This document shows positions 25,206 through 35,067 of a stretch of DNA of 64,000 bases, one piece after another. A program made the position numbers and the translations under genes. Each line of letters starts with the position of its first letter. Within the stretch, counting starts at the first letter, position 1. This stretch comes from Streptomyces taklimakanensis (lineage in GTDB: Bacteria; Actinomycetota; Actinomycetes; Streptomycetales; Streptomycetaceae): positions 1,550,001 through 1,614,000 of the forward strand of contig NZ_WIXO01000001.1 in NCBI RefSeq assembly GCF_009709575.1. The letters run 5' to 3'. The notes beneath the pieces were generated by a model, which was given only the letters and a program-made list of their open reading frames with translations, was not told where the DNA came from and made no database searches.

Positions 25206-25646
25206 TCAGCGCTTGCCGGTACGGGCGGTCTTCGGGGTGACCAGGCGGCTGCCGGTCCAGTCCTTGCCGGCGTTGACGGTGCTGGTCTGGGCCAGGCCGG
25301 CGGTCTGGGCGGCCTCGCCGATCTCGCTCGGCTCGACGTACCCGTCACGGCCGGTCTTCGGCGTCATCAGCCAGACCGGGGCTCCGTCCTCGATCAACGT
25401 GATGGCGTCCACCAGCGCGTCCGTCAGGTCGCCGTCGTCCTCGCGGAACCACAGGACCACGGCGTCGGCCATGTCGTCGTAGTCTTCGCCGACGAGCTCC
25501 TGGCCCGTGATGGCCTCGATTCCCTCACGGAGTGCCTGCTCGGCGTCGTCGTCGTAACCGAGCTCCTGGACCACCTGCCCGGGCTGGAAACCCAGCCTCG
25601 CGGCAGGGTTGGTCCGCTCCTCCGCGTGGTCCGCGGTCGCGCTCAC
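25206..25646 (-). CDS. DUF3052 domain protein
   Basis: 146 aa. Contains ARLGFQPGQVVQELGYDDD and VVLWFREDDGDLTDALVDA, then VWLMTPKTGRDGYVEPS, the conserved core of the actinobacterial DUF3052 family. The protein is acidic and soluble, and its function is not established. It is divergent from aceE, an arrangement found widely in Streptomyces. The GTG start has an ideal AGGAGG site. Confidence 0.9.
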   Translation of the reverse strand: MSATADHAEERTNPAARLGFQPGQVVQELGYDDDAEQALREGIEAITGQELVGEDYDDMADAVVLWFREDDGDLTDALVDAITLIEDGAPVWLMTPKTGRDGYVEPSEIGEAAQTAGLAQTSTVNAGKDWTGSRLVTPKTARTGKR

Positions 25647-26070
25647 GGATTGCCTCCTGTCATCTTTCGAAAAGTAGTGGGTGCTCCCGCGCGGACGCGC
25701 GGGGCATGGGGCGTAGTCCACACGGGCCGGACCGATCGCGCAAGTACCCGGCCGTCGGGGCCGCCCAAACGTTGACGTGTCGCCGCGCACCACCTGAACC
25801 AGCATGACGCGCCGGACGGCCGTACGCCTATTTTGCCCCATTGAATGACGAATAGGGGAGGAGTCGAACGGCCGTGCGTGGACCACCGGCGGCGGGGGCG
25901 TAGGGTTGCCGTTCGGCCGCCTCACGCCCCGGCCGCACCGGCCCGGGCACCCGGGCGTCTCACCGAGTGGGGTTACCGCTCGGTAGAGATGACGTATCCG
26001 CCCCAGCGGTACACGATGGGAGACGGCGCGACATCCCTGCAGAGCAAGACCGAACAAGCGAAGGAACAGC
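25647..26070. other. Divergent promoter region of DUF3052 and aceE
   Basis: A gene-free region. It has an 11-bp CTTTCGAAAAG inverted repeat at 25664-25674 near DUF3052 and a CCTATT/AATAGG inverted repeat (25827-25832 / 25851-25856) upstream of aceE. Neither is proven to be an operator. Confidence 0.45.
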
Positions 26071-28803
26071 GTGGCTTCCGGATCCGATCGCAACCCGATC
26101 ATCATTGGTGGCCTTCCCAGCCAGGTCCCGGACTTCGATCCCGAGGAGACCCGGGAATGGCTCGACTCGCTCGACGCGGCCGTCGACGAGCGAGGCCGGG
26201 AACGTGCCCGCTACCTGATGCTCCGCCTCATCGAGCGTGCCCGCGAGAAGCGTGTGGCCGTGCCGGAGATGCGCAGCACGGACTACGTCAACACCATCGC
26301 GACCAAGGACGAGCCGTTCTTCCCCGGGAACGAGGAGATCGAACGCAAGATCCTGAACGCGACCCGCTGGAACGCGGCCGTGATGGTCTCCCGCGCCCAG
26401 CGGCCGGGCATCGGAGTGGGCGGCCACATCGCCACCTTCGCCTCCTCCGCCTCGCTGTACGACGTGGGTTTCAACCACTTCTTCCGCGGCAAGGACCGCG
26501 GTGACGGCGGGGACCAGGTCTTCTTCCAGGGACACGCCTCCCCCGGCATCTACGCCCGCGCCTTCCTGCTGGACCGGCTCACCGAGACCCAGCTCGACGG
26601 CTTCCGCCAGGAGAAGTCGAAGTACCCCGACGGTCTGTCCAGCTACCCGCACCCGCGGTCGATGCCCGACTTCTGGGAGTTCCCGACGGTCTCCATGGGC
26701 CTCGGCCCGATCGGCGCGATCTACCAGGCGCGGATGAACCGCTACATGCAGGCGCGCGGGATCGCGGACACCTCCAACTGCCACGTGTGGGCCTTCCTCG
26801 GCGACGGCGAGATGGACGAGCCGGAGTCGCTGGGCCAGCTCTCCCTGGCGGCCCGCGAGGGGCTGGACAACCTGACCTTCGTGGTCAACTGCAACCTCCA
26901 GCGGCTCGACGGTCCGGTGCGCGGCAACGGCAAGATCATTCAGGAGCTGGAGTCGTACTTCCGCGGCGCCGGCTGGAACGTGATCAAGCTCATCTGGGAC
27001 CGCTCCTGGGACCCGCTGCTCGCGCAGGACCGCGACGGCGTGCTGGTCAACAAGCTGAACACCACTCCCGACGGCCAGTTCCAGACGTACGCCACCGAGA
27101 CCGGCGCGTACATCCGCGAGCACTTCTTCGGCGGCGACCACCGGCTGCGGAAGATGGTCGAGAACATGACCGACGAGCAGATCCTGCACCTGGGGCGCGG
27201 CGGTCACGACCACCGCAAGGTGTACGCGGCCTACAAGGCGGCCCGGGAGCACAAGGGTCAGCCGACGGTGATCCTGGCGCAGACGGTCAAGGGCTGGACG
27301 CTCGGCCCGAACTTCGAGGGCCGCAACGCCACCCACCAGATGAAGAAGCTGACGGTCGAGGACCTCAAGCGCTTCCGTGACCGGCTGCACCTGCCGATCC
27401 CCGACAAGGAGCTGGAGTCCGGCCTGCCCCCGTACTACCACCCGGGGCGGGACTCCGAGGAGATCCAGTACATGCACGACCGGCGGCGCGAGCTGGGCGG
27501 CTACGTACCCACGCGCGTGGACCGCTCCAAGCCGCTGGTGCTGCCGGGCGACAAGACCTACGCCACGGTGAAGAAGGGCTCCGGACAGCAGCAGGTCGCC
27601 ACCACGATGGCGTTCGTCCGACTGCTGAAGGACCTGATGCGGGACAAGGAGATCGGCAAGCGCTTCGTGCTGATCGCCCCCGACGAGTACCGCACCTTCG
27701 GCATGGACTCGTTCTTCCCGTCGGCCAAGATCTACAACCCGCTGGGCCAGACCTACGAGTCGGTGGACCGCGAGCTGCTGCTGGCCTACAAGGAGTCCCC
27801 GAACGGCCAGATGCTGCACGACGGCATCTCCGAGGCGGGCTGCACGGCCTCGCTGATCGCCGCCGGTTCGGCCTACGCCACCCACGGCGAGCCGCTGATC
27901 CCGGTCTACGTGTTCTACTCGATGTTCGGCTTCCAGCGGACCGGCGACCAGTTCTGGCAGATGGCCGACCAGTTGGCGCGGGGCTTCGTGCTCGGTGCCA
28001 CCGCCGGCCGCACCACCCTGACGGGTGAGGGTCTCCAGCACGCCGACGGTCACTCCCAGCTGCTGGCGTCGACCAACCCGGCCTGCGTCGCCTACGACCC
28101 GGCCTTCGGCTTCGAGATCGCCCACATCGTGCAGGACGGGCTGCGGAGGATGTACGGCGAGAACGCCGAGGACGTCTTCTACTACATGACCGTCTACAAC
28201 GAGCCGATCGCGCAGCCCGCCGAGCCCGAGGGCGTGGACCGCGAGGGCATCCTCAAGGGTCTGTACCGCTACCGGCAGGGCGAGGCCGGGTCGATCCCGG
28301 CGCAGATCCTCGCCTCCGGCGTGGCGGTGCCGTGGGCCGTGGAGGCCCAGCGGATCCTCGCCGAGGACTGGAACGTCCGGGCGGACGTGTGGTCGGCCAC
28401 CTCCTGGAACGAGCTGCGTCGGGAAGCCGTGGCGGTGGAGGAGCACAACCTGCTCAACCCGGAGGAGGAGCAGCGAGTGCCGTACGTGACCCGGAAGCTG
28501 CGGGACACCGAGGGCCCGGTGCTGGCCGTCTCGGACTGGATGCGTTCCGTGCCGGACCAGATCGCACGCTGGGTCCCGAACCGGTACCAGTCGCTGGGTG
28601 CCGACGGCTTCGGCTTCGCGGACACCCGCGGTGCCGCCCGCCGCTTCTTCCACATCGACGCCGAGTCGATCGTCCTGGGCGTGCTCACCGAGCTGGCCGG
28701 GGAGGGGAAGGTGGACCGCTCGGTCCTCAAGCAGGCCATCGACCGGTACCGACTGCTCGATGTGGCCGCGGCCGACCCCGGCCCGGAGGGCGGCGACGCC
28801 TGA
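26071..28803 (+). CDS. aceE: Pyruvate dehydrogenase E1 component, homodimeric type
   Basis: 910 aa, the full length of AceE-type E1. Thiamine-diphosphate motif GDG at 244-246 and NCN at 273-275 ([13 protein letters not shown] ... [11 protein letters not shown]) are present. It decarboxylates pyruvate and transfers acetyl to the lipoyl domain of E2 to make acetyl-CoA. The GTG start has an AAGGAAC site. The next gene is transcribed away, and two strong hairpins (28829-28905) end the transcript. No E2 or E3 gene is in this window. Confidence 0.96.
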   Translation: MASGSDRNPIIIGGLPSQVPDFDPEETREWLDSLDAAVDERGRERARYLMLRLIERAREKRVAVPEMRSTDYVNTIATKDEPFFPGNEEIERKILNATRWNAAVMVSRAQRPGIGVGGHIATFASSASLYDVGFNHFFRGKDRGDGGDQVFFQGHASPGIYARAFLLDRLTETQLDGFRQEKSKYPDGLSSYPHPRSMPDFWEFPTVSMGLGPIGAIYQARMNRYMQARGIADTSNCHVWAFLGDGEMDEPESLGQLSLAAREGLDNLTFVVNCNLQRLDGPVRGNGKIIQELESYFRGAGWNVIKLIWDRSWDPLLAQDRDGVLVNKLNTTPDGQFQTYATETGAYIREHFFGGDHRLRKMVENMTDEQILHLGRGGHDHRKVYAAYKAAREHKGQPTVILAQTVKGWTLGPNFEGRNATHQMKKLTVEDLKRFRDRLHLPIPDKELESGLPPYYHPGRDSEEIQYMHDRRRELGGYVPTRVDRSKPLVLPGDKTYATVKKGSGQQQVATTMAFVRLLKDLMRDKEIGKRFVLIAPDEYRTFGMDSFFPSAKIYNPLGQTYESVDRELLLAYKESPNGQMLHDGISEAGCTASLIAAGSAYATHGEPLIPVYVFYSMFGFQRTGDQFWQMADQLARGFVLGATAGRTTLTGEGLQHADGHSQLLASTNPACVAYDPAFGFEIAHIVQDGLRRMYGENAEDVFYYMTVYNEPIAQPAEPEGVDREGILKGLYRYRQGEAGSIPAQILASGVAVPWAVEAQRILAEDWNVRADVWSATSWNELRREAVAVEEHNLLNPEEEQRVPYVTRKLRDTEGPVLAVSDWMRSVPDQIARWVPNRYQSLGADGFGFADTRGAARRFFHIDAESIVLGVLTELAGEGKVDRSVLKQAIDRYRLLDVAAADPGPEGGDA

Positions 28804-28828
28804 CGGGCCTCGGCGGGAACCACGGGGG

Positions 28829-28853
28829 GTGAGGAGCCCACGGGGCTCCTCAC
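28829..28853 (+). terminator. Terminator 1 after aceE
   Basis: Perfect 11-bp stem GTGAGGAGCCC / GGGCTCCTCAC with a 3-nt loop. Confidence 0.8.
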
Positions 28854-28864
28854 CCGCCCTCCGA

Positions 28865-28905
28865 CAGGTCTCGACCCCGGCTGCTTCGGCCGGGGCCGAG
28901 ACCTG
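28865..28905. terminator. Terminator 2 after aceE
   Basis: CAGGTCTCG (28865-28873) pairs with CGAGACCTG (28897-28905), around a further GC-rich stem with loop TGCTTC. It probably also serves the convergent DUF4190 gene. Confidence 0.75.
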
Positions 28906-28922
28906 TTCGACGTTCCGCGCGG

Positions 28923-29216
28923 TCACATCACCAGGCCCCACGGACCGGCGGTGGTCAGCAGCCATATCAGCCCCAGGACGGTGTCCACCGCCCCCAGGAC
29001 GAGGGCCACCACGGCGAGCGTCGGGCGGTTGCCGGACCAGCTCCGTCCCATGGCGAGCCAGCCGCAGACCATCGCGATGGGCCCGAGCACGATCCCCATC
29101 ACGAAGAACCCGGCGACCGCGCAGACCACGCCGATGACACCGAACGACGAACGCTCGTCCCCGGTGAGGTCCCCACCGCCACGTCGCTTGCCCTCGAAGT
29201 ACCGTGTGCCCGTCAT
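28923..29216 (-). CDS. DUF4190-type small membrane protein
   Basis: 97 aa with two long hydrophobic segments (FGVIGVVCAVAGFFVMGIVLGPIAMVCGWLAM and TLAVVALVLGAVDTVLGLIWLL, given in pieces), typical of DUF4190 proteins. The N-terminus is polar with a KRRGGG stretch. The second of two adjacent ATGs is preferred because it sits 5 nt after GGGAGG. Divergent from the potassium channel gene. Role unknown. Confidence 0.8.
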   Translation of the reverse strand: MTGTRYFEGKRRGGGDLTGDERSSFGVIGVVCAVAGFFVMGIVLGPIAMVCGWLAMGRSWSGNRPTLAVVALVLGAVDTVLGLIWLLTTAGPWGLVM

Positions 29217-29285
29217 CATCGCCTCCCGAGGTCGTCGGACCGGGCTGCCGTATCTGATTCCCCGAGGGGTCCATACGATGCTGGG

Positions 29286-30089
29286 ATGACGGGCAAAACG
29301 GAAACCGGGGACAGCGCGGCCAAGGAGCGCTGGGAACGCAGAACACAGGGACCGCTGCTGGTGGCGGCGGTGCTCTTCGCCGTCGCCTATGCCGTGCCGA
29401 TCGTGGTGACGGACGTCGCTCCGTGGATCCGGACCGCCTGCCGGTACATCGAGTGGAGCGTGTGGGCGTTCTTCGCCCTGGACTATGCCATCCGGCTCCG
29501 GCTGGCTCCCAGACGGTGGAGGTTCGTACGCGAGCAACCGCTCGCGCTCCTGGCCGTGCTGCTTCCCCTGCTCCAGCCCCTGCGGCTGCTGCGCCTGGTC
29601 TCCGCTCTGCTGTTGGTCGGGCAGCGGGCCCGGATGACCTTCCAGGTGCGGCTGACCACCTATGTGGCCGGTTCCTGTGCGGGCCTGCTGATGTTCGGCT
29701 CGCTGGCCGTGCTGGAGGTCGAGCGGAACTCGCCGAACGGCAACATCCAGACGCTGGGCGATGCGGTGTGGTGGTCCTTCACCACCATGACCACGGTCGG
29801 CTACGGCGATCTGGCACCGACCACCGGACTGGGCCGGGTGTTGGCCATCGGCCTGATGCTCTCGGGCATCGCCCTGCTCGGTGTGGTGACCGCGAACATC
29901 GCGGCCTGGTTCATCGCGCGGTTCGACCAGGAGGCGTCCGAGGAGCGGCGGCAGACCGCCGCGATCGAGGCGCTGACGGCGGAGGTGCGGGCCCTGCGGG
30001 AGGAGGTCACGGAGCTGCGGGGCGGGAGCGCCGGCTCCGACGATTCCGCGACCGGTGCGTCGCCGCACGTCAGCTCTCCCAGATCTTGA
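29286..30089 (+). CDS. Potassium channel (two-pore-loop, voltage-sensor-like)
   Basis: 267 aa. Five or six hydrophobic segments, an Arg-rich stretch (RLRLAPRRWRFVRE) and a pore loop with the selectivity filter TTVGYGD (169-175) identify a K+ channel. A C-terminal coiled coil (about 215-250) may assemble the tetramer. The stop codon lies inside the convergent I36-inhibitor gene, with 20 bp shared. The ATG at 29286 lacks a strong ribosome site. Its stimulus is unknown. Confidence 0.88.
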   Translation: MTGKTETGDSAAKERWERRTQGPLLVAAVLFAVAYAVPIVVTDVAPWIRTACRYIEWSVWAFFALDYAIRLRLAPRRWRFVREQPLALLAVLLPLLQPLRLLRLVSALLLVGQRARMTFQVRLTTYVAGSCAGLLMFGSLAVLEVERNSPNGNIQTLGDAVWWSFTTMTTVGYGDLAPTTGLGRVLAIGLMLSGIALLGVVTANIAAWFIARFDQEASEERRQTAAIEALTAEVRALREEVTELRGGSAGSDDSATGASPHVSSPRS

Positions 30090-30570
30090 TCGCCCGCACC
30101 TGGTAGTCGGCCCGCGGCGCCCAGGAGCCCGACGGGTAGGTGTCGAACTCGCCCGTCTCGGCACATTCGGCGCTCTGGTAGGCCGTCACGGGCCTGCCGG
30201 TGCGGTTGGCGAGCGAGGTGGCGCTGGTGCCCCGGGGCAGGGGCGCACAGCTCTCGATGTCGGTGTCGGCCAGCTCGTGGGTGTGGCGCGGGCCGCGGAA
30301 CTCCGTCCGCTCCCACAGGCAGAGCTGCCCGGCGGCGCACTCGCCCAGGCGCGGCCCCCGGTCCGCCGCGACGGCCGTCTGGGGTGTCAGGGCGGCGAGC
30401 AGGACGGTCGCCACCGAGGCCAGGGCCACCGGCAGGGCGGCGCGCGCCCCTCGCCCCCGGCGCCCGTGGTGGACCGGACCGTGAGCCGAACCGTGAGCCG
30501 AACCGTGGGCCGGGGAGCGGGCCGGGCCGCCCGCGGTGCGGATGTGACGAGTGCCGTGTGCGTGGCGCAT
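30070..30570 (-). CDS. Secreted peptidase inhibitor family I36-like protein
   Basis: 166 aa. An N-terminal His/Gly/Arg-rich region precedes a signal sequence (ALPVALASVATVLLAALTP, cleavage near QTAVA). The mature part is a single-domain beta fold with several cysteines (ECAAGQLCLWE, SCAPLPRG, ECAETG), typical of I36/beta-gamma-crystallin-like secreted proteins of Streptomyces. The inhibitory activity is inferred from the family only. A GGGGGAG site precedes the ATG. Confidence 0.75.
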   Translation of the reverse strand: MRHAHGTRHIRTAGGPARSPAHGSAHGSAHGPVHHGRRGRGARAALPVALASVATVLLAALTPQTAVAADRGPRLGECAAGQLCLWERTEFRGPRHTHELADTDIESCAPLPRGTSATSLANRTGRPVTAYQSAECAETGEFDTYPSGSWAPRADYQVRAIKIWES

Positions 30571-30667
30571 GTGGGTCTCCCCCGTGTCGGTCGTGTCGTG
30601 ATCGTCGCGCGGCGGCCGGACGACGACCGGTCGGCAGCCACCGCGCGGTGATCAGCTTCGACGCGTG

Positions 30668-30698
30668 ACGGCCGGCCTGCCAAGGGCAGACCGGCCGT
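30668..30698 (-). terminator. Terminator after the MFS pump gene
   Basis: 14-bp arms (30668-30681 / 30685-30698) with one mismatch, downstream of the leftward MFS gene. Confidence 0.6.
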
Positions 30699-30760
30699 TT
30701 CACCGGGACGGGTAACGGAGTTGTCCACAACCGGCCGGTTGTCCACAGCCCCGCGTCGGA

Positions 30761-32362
30761 TCAGACGTGCACCGAGGGCCCCGTGTCATGCTGACCGCCC
30801 TTGGTGAACAGCGCGACGCCCGCGGCCAGGGCGGCCACGATGCCCGCGAGGGTGAAGGCCAGGCTCATCCCGGAGAGGAAGGAGTCGTGCACCACCCCGG
30901 TCATGGAGTCGACCACCTGCTCCGGGGTCCCCTCCGGGGCCGGCGGGACGATGCCCAGCTCGGCGGCCTCTCCGAGGGCGTCCGCCTGCTCCGGCGGCAG
31001 TTGGGGCAGCTGGGCGTCGGCCCACTTGCCCGGCAGGACGTCGTGGACGCGGGAGGCCATCACCGCGCCCAGGACGGCGGTGCCCAGGCTGCCACCGACC
31101 TGCATGGCCGCCTGCTGGAGGCCGCCGGCGACCCCGGCGTGCTCCAGCGGGGCGTTGCCCACGATGACCTCGGTGGCGCCGACCATCACCGGGGCGAGGC
31201 CGAGACCGAGCACGGCGAACCACAGCGACATCTCGACGGTGCCCGTCCCCCGTCCCAGGGTGGACAGGCCGAACATGGCGACCGCGGTGACGATCATCGC
31301 GCCGACCAGTGGGGCGCGCGGACCGACCTTGGTGATCAGCGCTCCCGCGAGGGGCGAGGAGACGATCATCATCGCGGTCAGCGGCAGCAGGTGCAGCCCG
31401 CTCTCCACCGGGCTCATGCCGTGGACGTTCTGGAGGTAGAAGGTGACGAAGAAGATCCCGCCCATGAAGCCGAAGGCCATCAGCACCATCAGCACGGCGC
31501 CCGCCGACAGCGGGACGGAGCGGAACATGCCCAGCGGCAGCAGGGGCTCGCGGACCTTGGCCTCCCAGAGCACGAAGGCCGTGAAGGCGGCCGCGGCGAT
31601 CCCGAGGAACGTCCACGTCCCGGTGTCCCCCCAGCCCCACTCGGGTGCCTTGATGATCGCCCACACCAGGCAGAACATCGCGGCGGACAGCAGGGCGATG
31701 CCGGGGACGTCGAAGGATCGCGGGGCGTTCTCCGCCCGGTGGTCCACCAGGATCGCCAGGCACAGGACCACGGCGAGCAGGCCCACGGGCACATTGATGA
31801 AGAAGACCGACTCCCAGCTCACGTGCTCCACCAGGAGTCCGCCCACGATGGGGCCGGCCGCGGTGGAGGCCCCGATCACCGCGCCCCAGATGCCGATGGC
31901 CATGTTGAGCTTCTCGGCCGGGAAGGTGGCGCGGAGCAGCCCCAGGGCGGCGGGCATCAGCAGGGCGCCGAAGAGTCCCTGGAGCACCCGGAAGGTGATG
32001 ACCATGGCGACGCCCTCGGACAGACCGATGGCCGCGGAGGTGGCGGCGAAGCCGACGATGCCCACCAGGAACGCCTGTCGGTGGCCGAAGCGGTCGCCGA
32101 GCTTGCCCGCGGTGATCAGCGCGACGGCCAGGGCGAGGAGGTAGCCGTTGGTTATCCACTGGACGTCGGCGAGCGAGGCGCCGAGGTCCTTCTGGATCGC
32201 GGGGTTGGCTATGGCCACGATGGTGCCGTCCAGGGCGACCATCACCACGCCGAGCGCGACGGCGAGGAGCGTCAGCCAGGGGTGGCCGCGCACTCCGGTG
32301 CGGGAGGGCGCCGTTTCCGACCCGGGTGTGACGGGAGGGGCGGGAGCGGTCTCGGAAGTCAT
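30761..32362 (-). CDS. MFS drug efflux transporter (DHA2, 14-TM)
   Basis: 533 aa with about 14 hydrophobic segments. The DHA2 signature motifs LDGTIVAIANPAI, GKLGDRFGHRQAF and WESVFFINVPVG are present. It exports small molecules using the proton gradient. The substrate is unknown. The ATG at 32362 lies 14 bp from the palindrome that separates it from a divergent TetR gene, so it is almost certainly repressed by that regulator. Confidence 0.92.
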   Translation of the reverse strand: MTSETAPAPPVTPGSETAPSRTGVRGHPWLTLLAVALGVVMVALDGTIVAIANPAIQKDLGASLADVQWITNGYLLALAVALITAGKLGDRFGHRQAFLVGIVGFAATSAAIGLSEGVAMVITFRVLQGLFGALLMPAALGLLRATFPAEKLNMAIGIWGAVIGASTAAGPIVGGLLVEHVSWESVFFINVPVGLLAVVLCLAILVDHRAENAPRSFDVPGIALLSAAMFCLVWAIIKAPEWGWGDTGTWTFLGIAAAAFTAFVLWEAKVREPLLPLGMFRSVPLSAGAVLMVLMAFGFMGGIFFVTFYLQNVHGMSPVESGLHLLPLTAMMIVSSPLAGALITKVGPRAPLVGAMIVTAVAMFGLSTLGRGTGTVEMSLWFAVLGLGLAPVMVGATEVIVGNAPLEHAGVAGGLQQAAMQVGGSLGTAVLGAVMASRVHDVLPGKWADAQLPQLPPEQADALGEAAELGIVPPAPEGTPEQVVDSMTGVVHDSFLSGMSLAFTLAGIVAALAAGVALFTKGGQHDTGPSVHV

Positions 32363-32375
32363 GGCCGTGAGCTTA

Positions 32376-32392
32376 GTGTCAGCGGCTGACAC
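32376..32392. promoter_or_regulatory. TetR operator between MFS pump and its regulator
   Basis: 17-bp perfect palindrome GTGTCAGCGGCTGACAC centred at 32384, in the shared intergenic region. Its size and symmetry fit a TetR dimer site. Confidence 0.8.
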
Positions 32393-32478
32393 ATTCGGAG
32401 TCGTTCATGTGTCGCCCGGTTGTCGCGCGGCTCACGGATAAGGTGTCCGCCACCACAGAGCCGGCAGGAGGTGACCGG

Positions 32479-33141
32479 TTGACCGGCCTGCGCGAACGCA
32501 AGAAGCGACGCACTCGGGACGCGCTGGTCCGCACGGCCCACGAACTGTTCGTGGAGCGGGGGTACGAGCGCACCACGGTCGACGAGATCGCCGAGTCCGT
32601 GAACGTCTCCCAACGGACCTTCTTCCGCTACTTCGCCGGCAAGGAGGAGGTCGCCCTCACCCTCCAGCGAATGGTCCAGGAGCGGTTCCTCACCGCCGTG
32701 GCGGAACGCCCCGAGCGCGAGACGCCGATGCGGGTCCTGGGCAACGCGCTCGACACGGCGTGGGACGGCATCGGCGACGCCATCCGGGAGGTCGTGCCGA
32801 TCGAGCTGTACATGCGGATGTGGCAGGTCATCGAGACGACGCCGGCTCTGGTCGCCGTCCACCTGCGGCACTGCGCGGAGCAGGAGGACCGGCTCGTCGC
32901 CGAGATCGCGCGTCGCGCCGGGGTCGATCCGGACGACGACCCCCGCCCGCGGGTACTGGTCGCCGCCTTCTCGGGGGTGATACAGCTCGCCGGACGGCGC
33001 TGGGCGGCCGACTCGGGTGTCACCGTCGAGGGCGCCCGCCGGCTCTTCCGGGGTTACCTCGAACAGTTGGGCCCCGCCCTGGCCGAGGAGTGGGAGCCGT
33101 ACCGCGGGAGCGCCGGCGACACACGGCCCGTCCGGAGGTGA
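32479..33141 (+). CDS. TetR-family repressor of the MFS pump
   Basis: 220 aa. The N-terminal helix-turn-helix (TVDEIAESVNVSQRTFFRYF) is a TetR signature and is followed by a ligand-binding helical domain. The TTG start at 32479 has an ideal AGGAGG at 7-nt spacing and decides the start over upstream ATG/GTG codons. Divergent from the DHA2 pump with a palindrome between them. The inducer is probably a pump substrate. Confidence 0.9.
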   Translation: MTGLRERKKRRTRDALVRTAHELFVERGYERTTVDEIAESVNVSQRTFFRYFAGKEEVALTLQRMVQERFLTAVAERPERETPMRVLGNALDTAWDGIGDAIREVVPIELYMRMWQVIETTPALVAVHLRHCAEQEDRLVAEIARRAGVDPDDDPRPRVLVAAFSGVIQLAGRRWAADSGVTVEGARRLFRGYLEQLGPALAEEWEPYRGSAGDTRPVRR

Positions 33142-33178
33142 GCGGGTGACAGCCGGCCGCGGCACCACCCTTCACCCG

Positions 33179-33214
33179 TTCGGACGAGTTCCACGCTTCG
33201 GACGAGTTCCACGC
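33179..33214. repeat. Tandem 18-bp duplication
   Basis: TTCGGACGAGTTCCACGC is repeated directly (33179-33196, 33197-33214) in the gap between TetR and the DUF4429 gene. Confidence 0.75.
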
Positions 33215-33380
33215 GGTGAAACACGAGGAGGGTCACGTCGGCCGCTTCGCCCCCGGCGCCGCCGCCCCGGCGAACATGACAGCCGTGGGTACGGCTTCCC
33301 ACCACCGGGTGCACGGGGTGTGACCTATGTGGTCCCTCCTTGGGAGGACGACCGGCCCACCGACGCATACGATGACCCAC

Positions 33381-34301
33381 ATGGGTGACGTGCTGGCCGG
33401 AATCAACTCCTCCTGGGAGTTCGACACCGACTCCGTGCTCGTCCGTTTCGAACGGGGGATTCGCACACCGAAGCTGTTCCACGTGCTCGGCGAGCGGCGC
33501 GTCCCCTACGAGGCCCTGAGATCGGTCGAGCTGGCCCCCGGCACCAGGAAGGGCACGGTGGTGCTGCGCGCCGAGCCCCGGCCGGGCGCCGACCCGCTGA
33601 TGGACGTCGCCGCCGGTCAGCTCAGGGAGACCAGCGACCCCTACCGCCTGGTCCTCCCCACCGAGTACGAGCCCCTGGCCGCGTCCTGGGTCAGCGAGGT
33701 GGCCTCCGTCCTGGGTCCGGCCTCCGCCGAGCCCGCCGAACGCCACCTGGTGGCGGCCCCCGCCGCTCCCCTGCAGTTCAAGGCGTACGACGGCAAGGTC
33801 TCCTTCGACGGGGAGACGGTGTCGTTCCGCTGGTTCTGGACGGGAGCGTCCTCGGCGAAGTGGAAGGCGGGCGACCAGACGTTCGCGGTCGGTGAGCTGG
33901 AGGACGTCGAGTGGCGCTCGCCCGAGGTCGTGGGCGGCCATCTGCGGTTGGTGCGCCACGGCGAGCGGGACCGTCCCCCCGGCGGGTCCCAGGAGCCTCC
34001 TCCCGAGCCCGACCAGGATCCGGCCGCCGTCGTCTTCGGTCTGGGGTACGGCCTGGTGCACGAGTCGTTGCCGCTGGCGGCCTCGGTGCTGGAGGCGGTG
34101 CGGGCGGCCGGGGCGTCCCCGTGCCGGGACGCGGACGTGGCGACGCCCGTTCCCCACGCCCGGGACCTGTCCACGTCGGTCCGGCCCGCTCCCGCCGACA
34201 TAGCCGACCGCATCCGGCACCTGGGCGAGCTGCACGACGCCGGGCTGCTCACCGACGACGAGTTCAGCGTGAAGAAGGCCGAGCTCCTGGCCGAGCTGTG
34301 A
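33381..34301 (+). CDS. DUF4429 protein with C-terminal SHOCT motif
   Basis: 306 aa. Begins MGDVLAGINSSWEFDTDSVL, with two DUF4429 PH-like repeats (about 10-110 and 125-240) and a C-terminal SHOCT helix pair (HLGELHDAGLLTDDEFSVKK). An in-frame ATG lies 9 bp upstream. The PH-like fold suggests membrane or protein binding, but the function is unknown. It stands alone between the TetR and MerR genes. Confidence 0.85.
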   Translation: MGDVLAGINSSWEFDTDSVLVRFERGIRTPKLFHVLGERRVPYEALRSVELAPGTRKGTVVLRAEPRPGADPLMDVAAGQLRETSDPYRLVLPTEYEPLAASWVSEVASVLGPASAEPAERHLVAAPAAPLQFKAYDGKVSFDGETVSFRWFWTGASSAKWKAGDQTFAVGELEDVEWRSPEVVGGHLRLVRHGERDRPPGGSQEPPPEPDQDPAAVVFGLGYGLVHESLPLAASVLEAVRAAGASPCRDADVATPVPHARDLSTSVRPAPADIADRIRHLGELHDAGLLTDDEFSVKKAELLAEL

Positions 34302-34349
34302 GTCCCCCGCCCCGGGGCCCCCGCTCCGCGCTCCTCACGCGGAACGCCC

Positions 34350-34931
34350 TCACCCGTGCCCGGCCGGCGGACGCGGGGCGCGCGTCGGCCGGGCGTTCCG
34401 GTTCCGGTGTTCGCCGTGCGCGTCGGGTCGGATCCGCTCCGACGCCCGGCGGGCGTCCGCGTAGAAGTCGATCTTGAGGTCGAGCACCGCGAGCGTGCTG
34501 CGCAGTTCGTCGATCCTGCGCAGCACGTCCTCGCGCGTGGCGCGCAGCAGATCCTGCCGCTCCTCGAAGGTGTGGTCGCCCTCCCGCACCAGTTCGGCGT
34601 AGCGCACCATGTCCGCGACCGGCATCCCGGTCAGACGCAGCTTGGCGACGAACGCCAACCAGTCCAGGTCGCGGTTGGTGAAGCGCCGCTGCCCGGTGTG
34701 CGAGCGGTCGATGTGCGGCATCAGGCCGATCCGCTCGTACCAGCGCAGCGTGTGGGCGCTCAGCCCGGTGACGGCGGCGACCTCGCTGATCGTGTACCGG
34801 TCCTGGCCGTCGGGCCGCGGGTGGACCACCTCCGTCGAGGCGCACGCGTCCAGGGGTGGCACCCCCGCCGCGCTCCGCGCGCTCTCGTCTCCCGGTCGTT
34901 CCCGCTCCGTCTGCGTCCCCACCACGGTCAT
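34350..34931 (-). CDS. MerR-family transcriptional regulator
   Basis: 193 aa. A polar N-terminal extension (about 45 residues) precedes the MerR helix-turn-helix and wing (YTISEVAAVTGLSAHTLRWYERIGL, given in pieces), then a dimer coiled coil. No Cys cluster typical of metal sensing is visible, so it is probably an organic-ligand or stress sensor. The serine hydrolase gene diverges from it across a 136-bp gap and is a natural candidate target. Confidence 0.88.
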   Translation of the reverse strand: MTVVGTQTERERPGDESARSAAGVPPLDACASTEVVHPRPDGQDRYTISEVAAVTGLSAHTLRWYERIGLMPHIDRSHTGQRRFTNRDLDWLAFVAKLRLTGMPVADMVRYAELVREGDHTFEERQDLLRATREDVLRRIDELRSTLAVLDLKIDFYADARRASERIRPDAHGEHRNRNARPTRAPRPPAGHG

Positions 34932-35067
34932 ATGGTGAACGCTACGGAGTTGGAGCGCACTCCAGGCAAGCCCGTGGGGCCGTTCCGCCGGCCCGGCACC
35001 ACCGTGCTCCCGGGCACCGTGGGGATGCCGTGGGGACGCCGTGGGCCCCGCGTTAGGCTCGTGCCCC

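Noticed and set aside
25960..29346. A 1128-residue frame antisense to aceE
   Set aside because: The opposite strand encodes a clear, full-length AceE. The frame is a compositional shadow.
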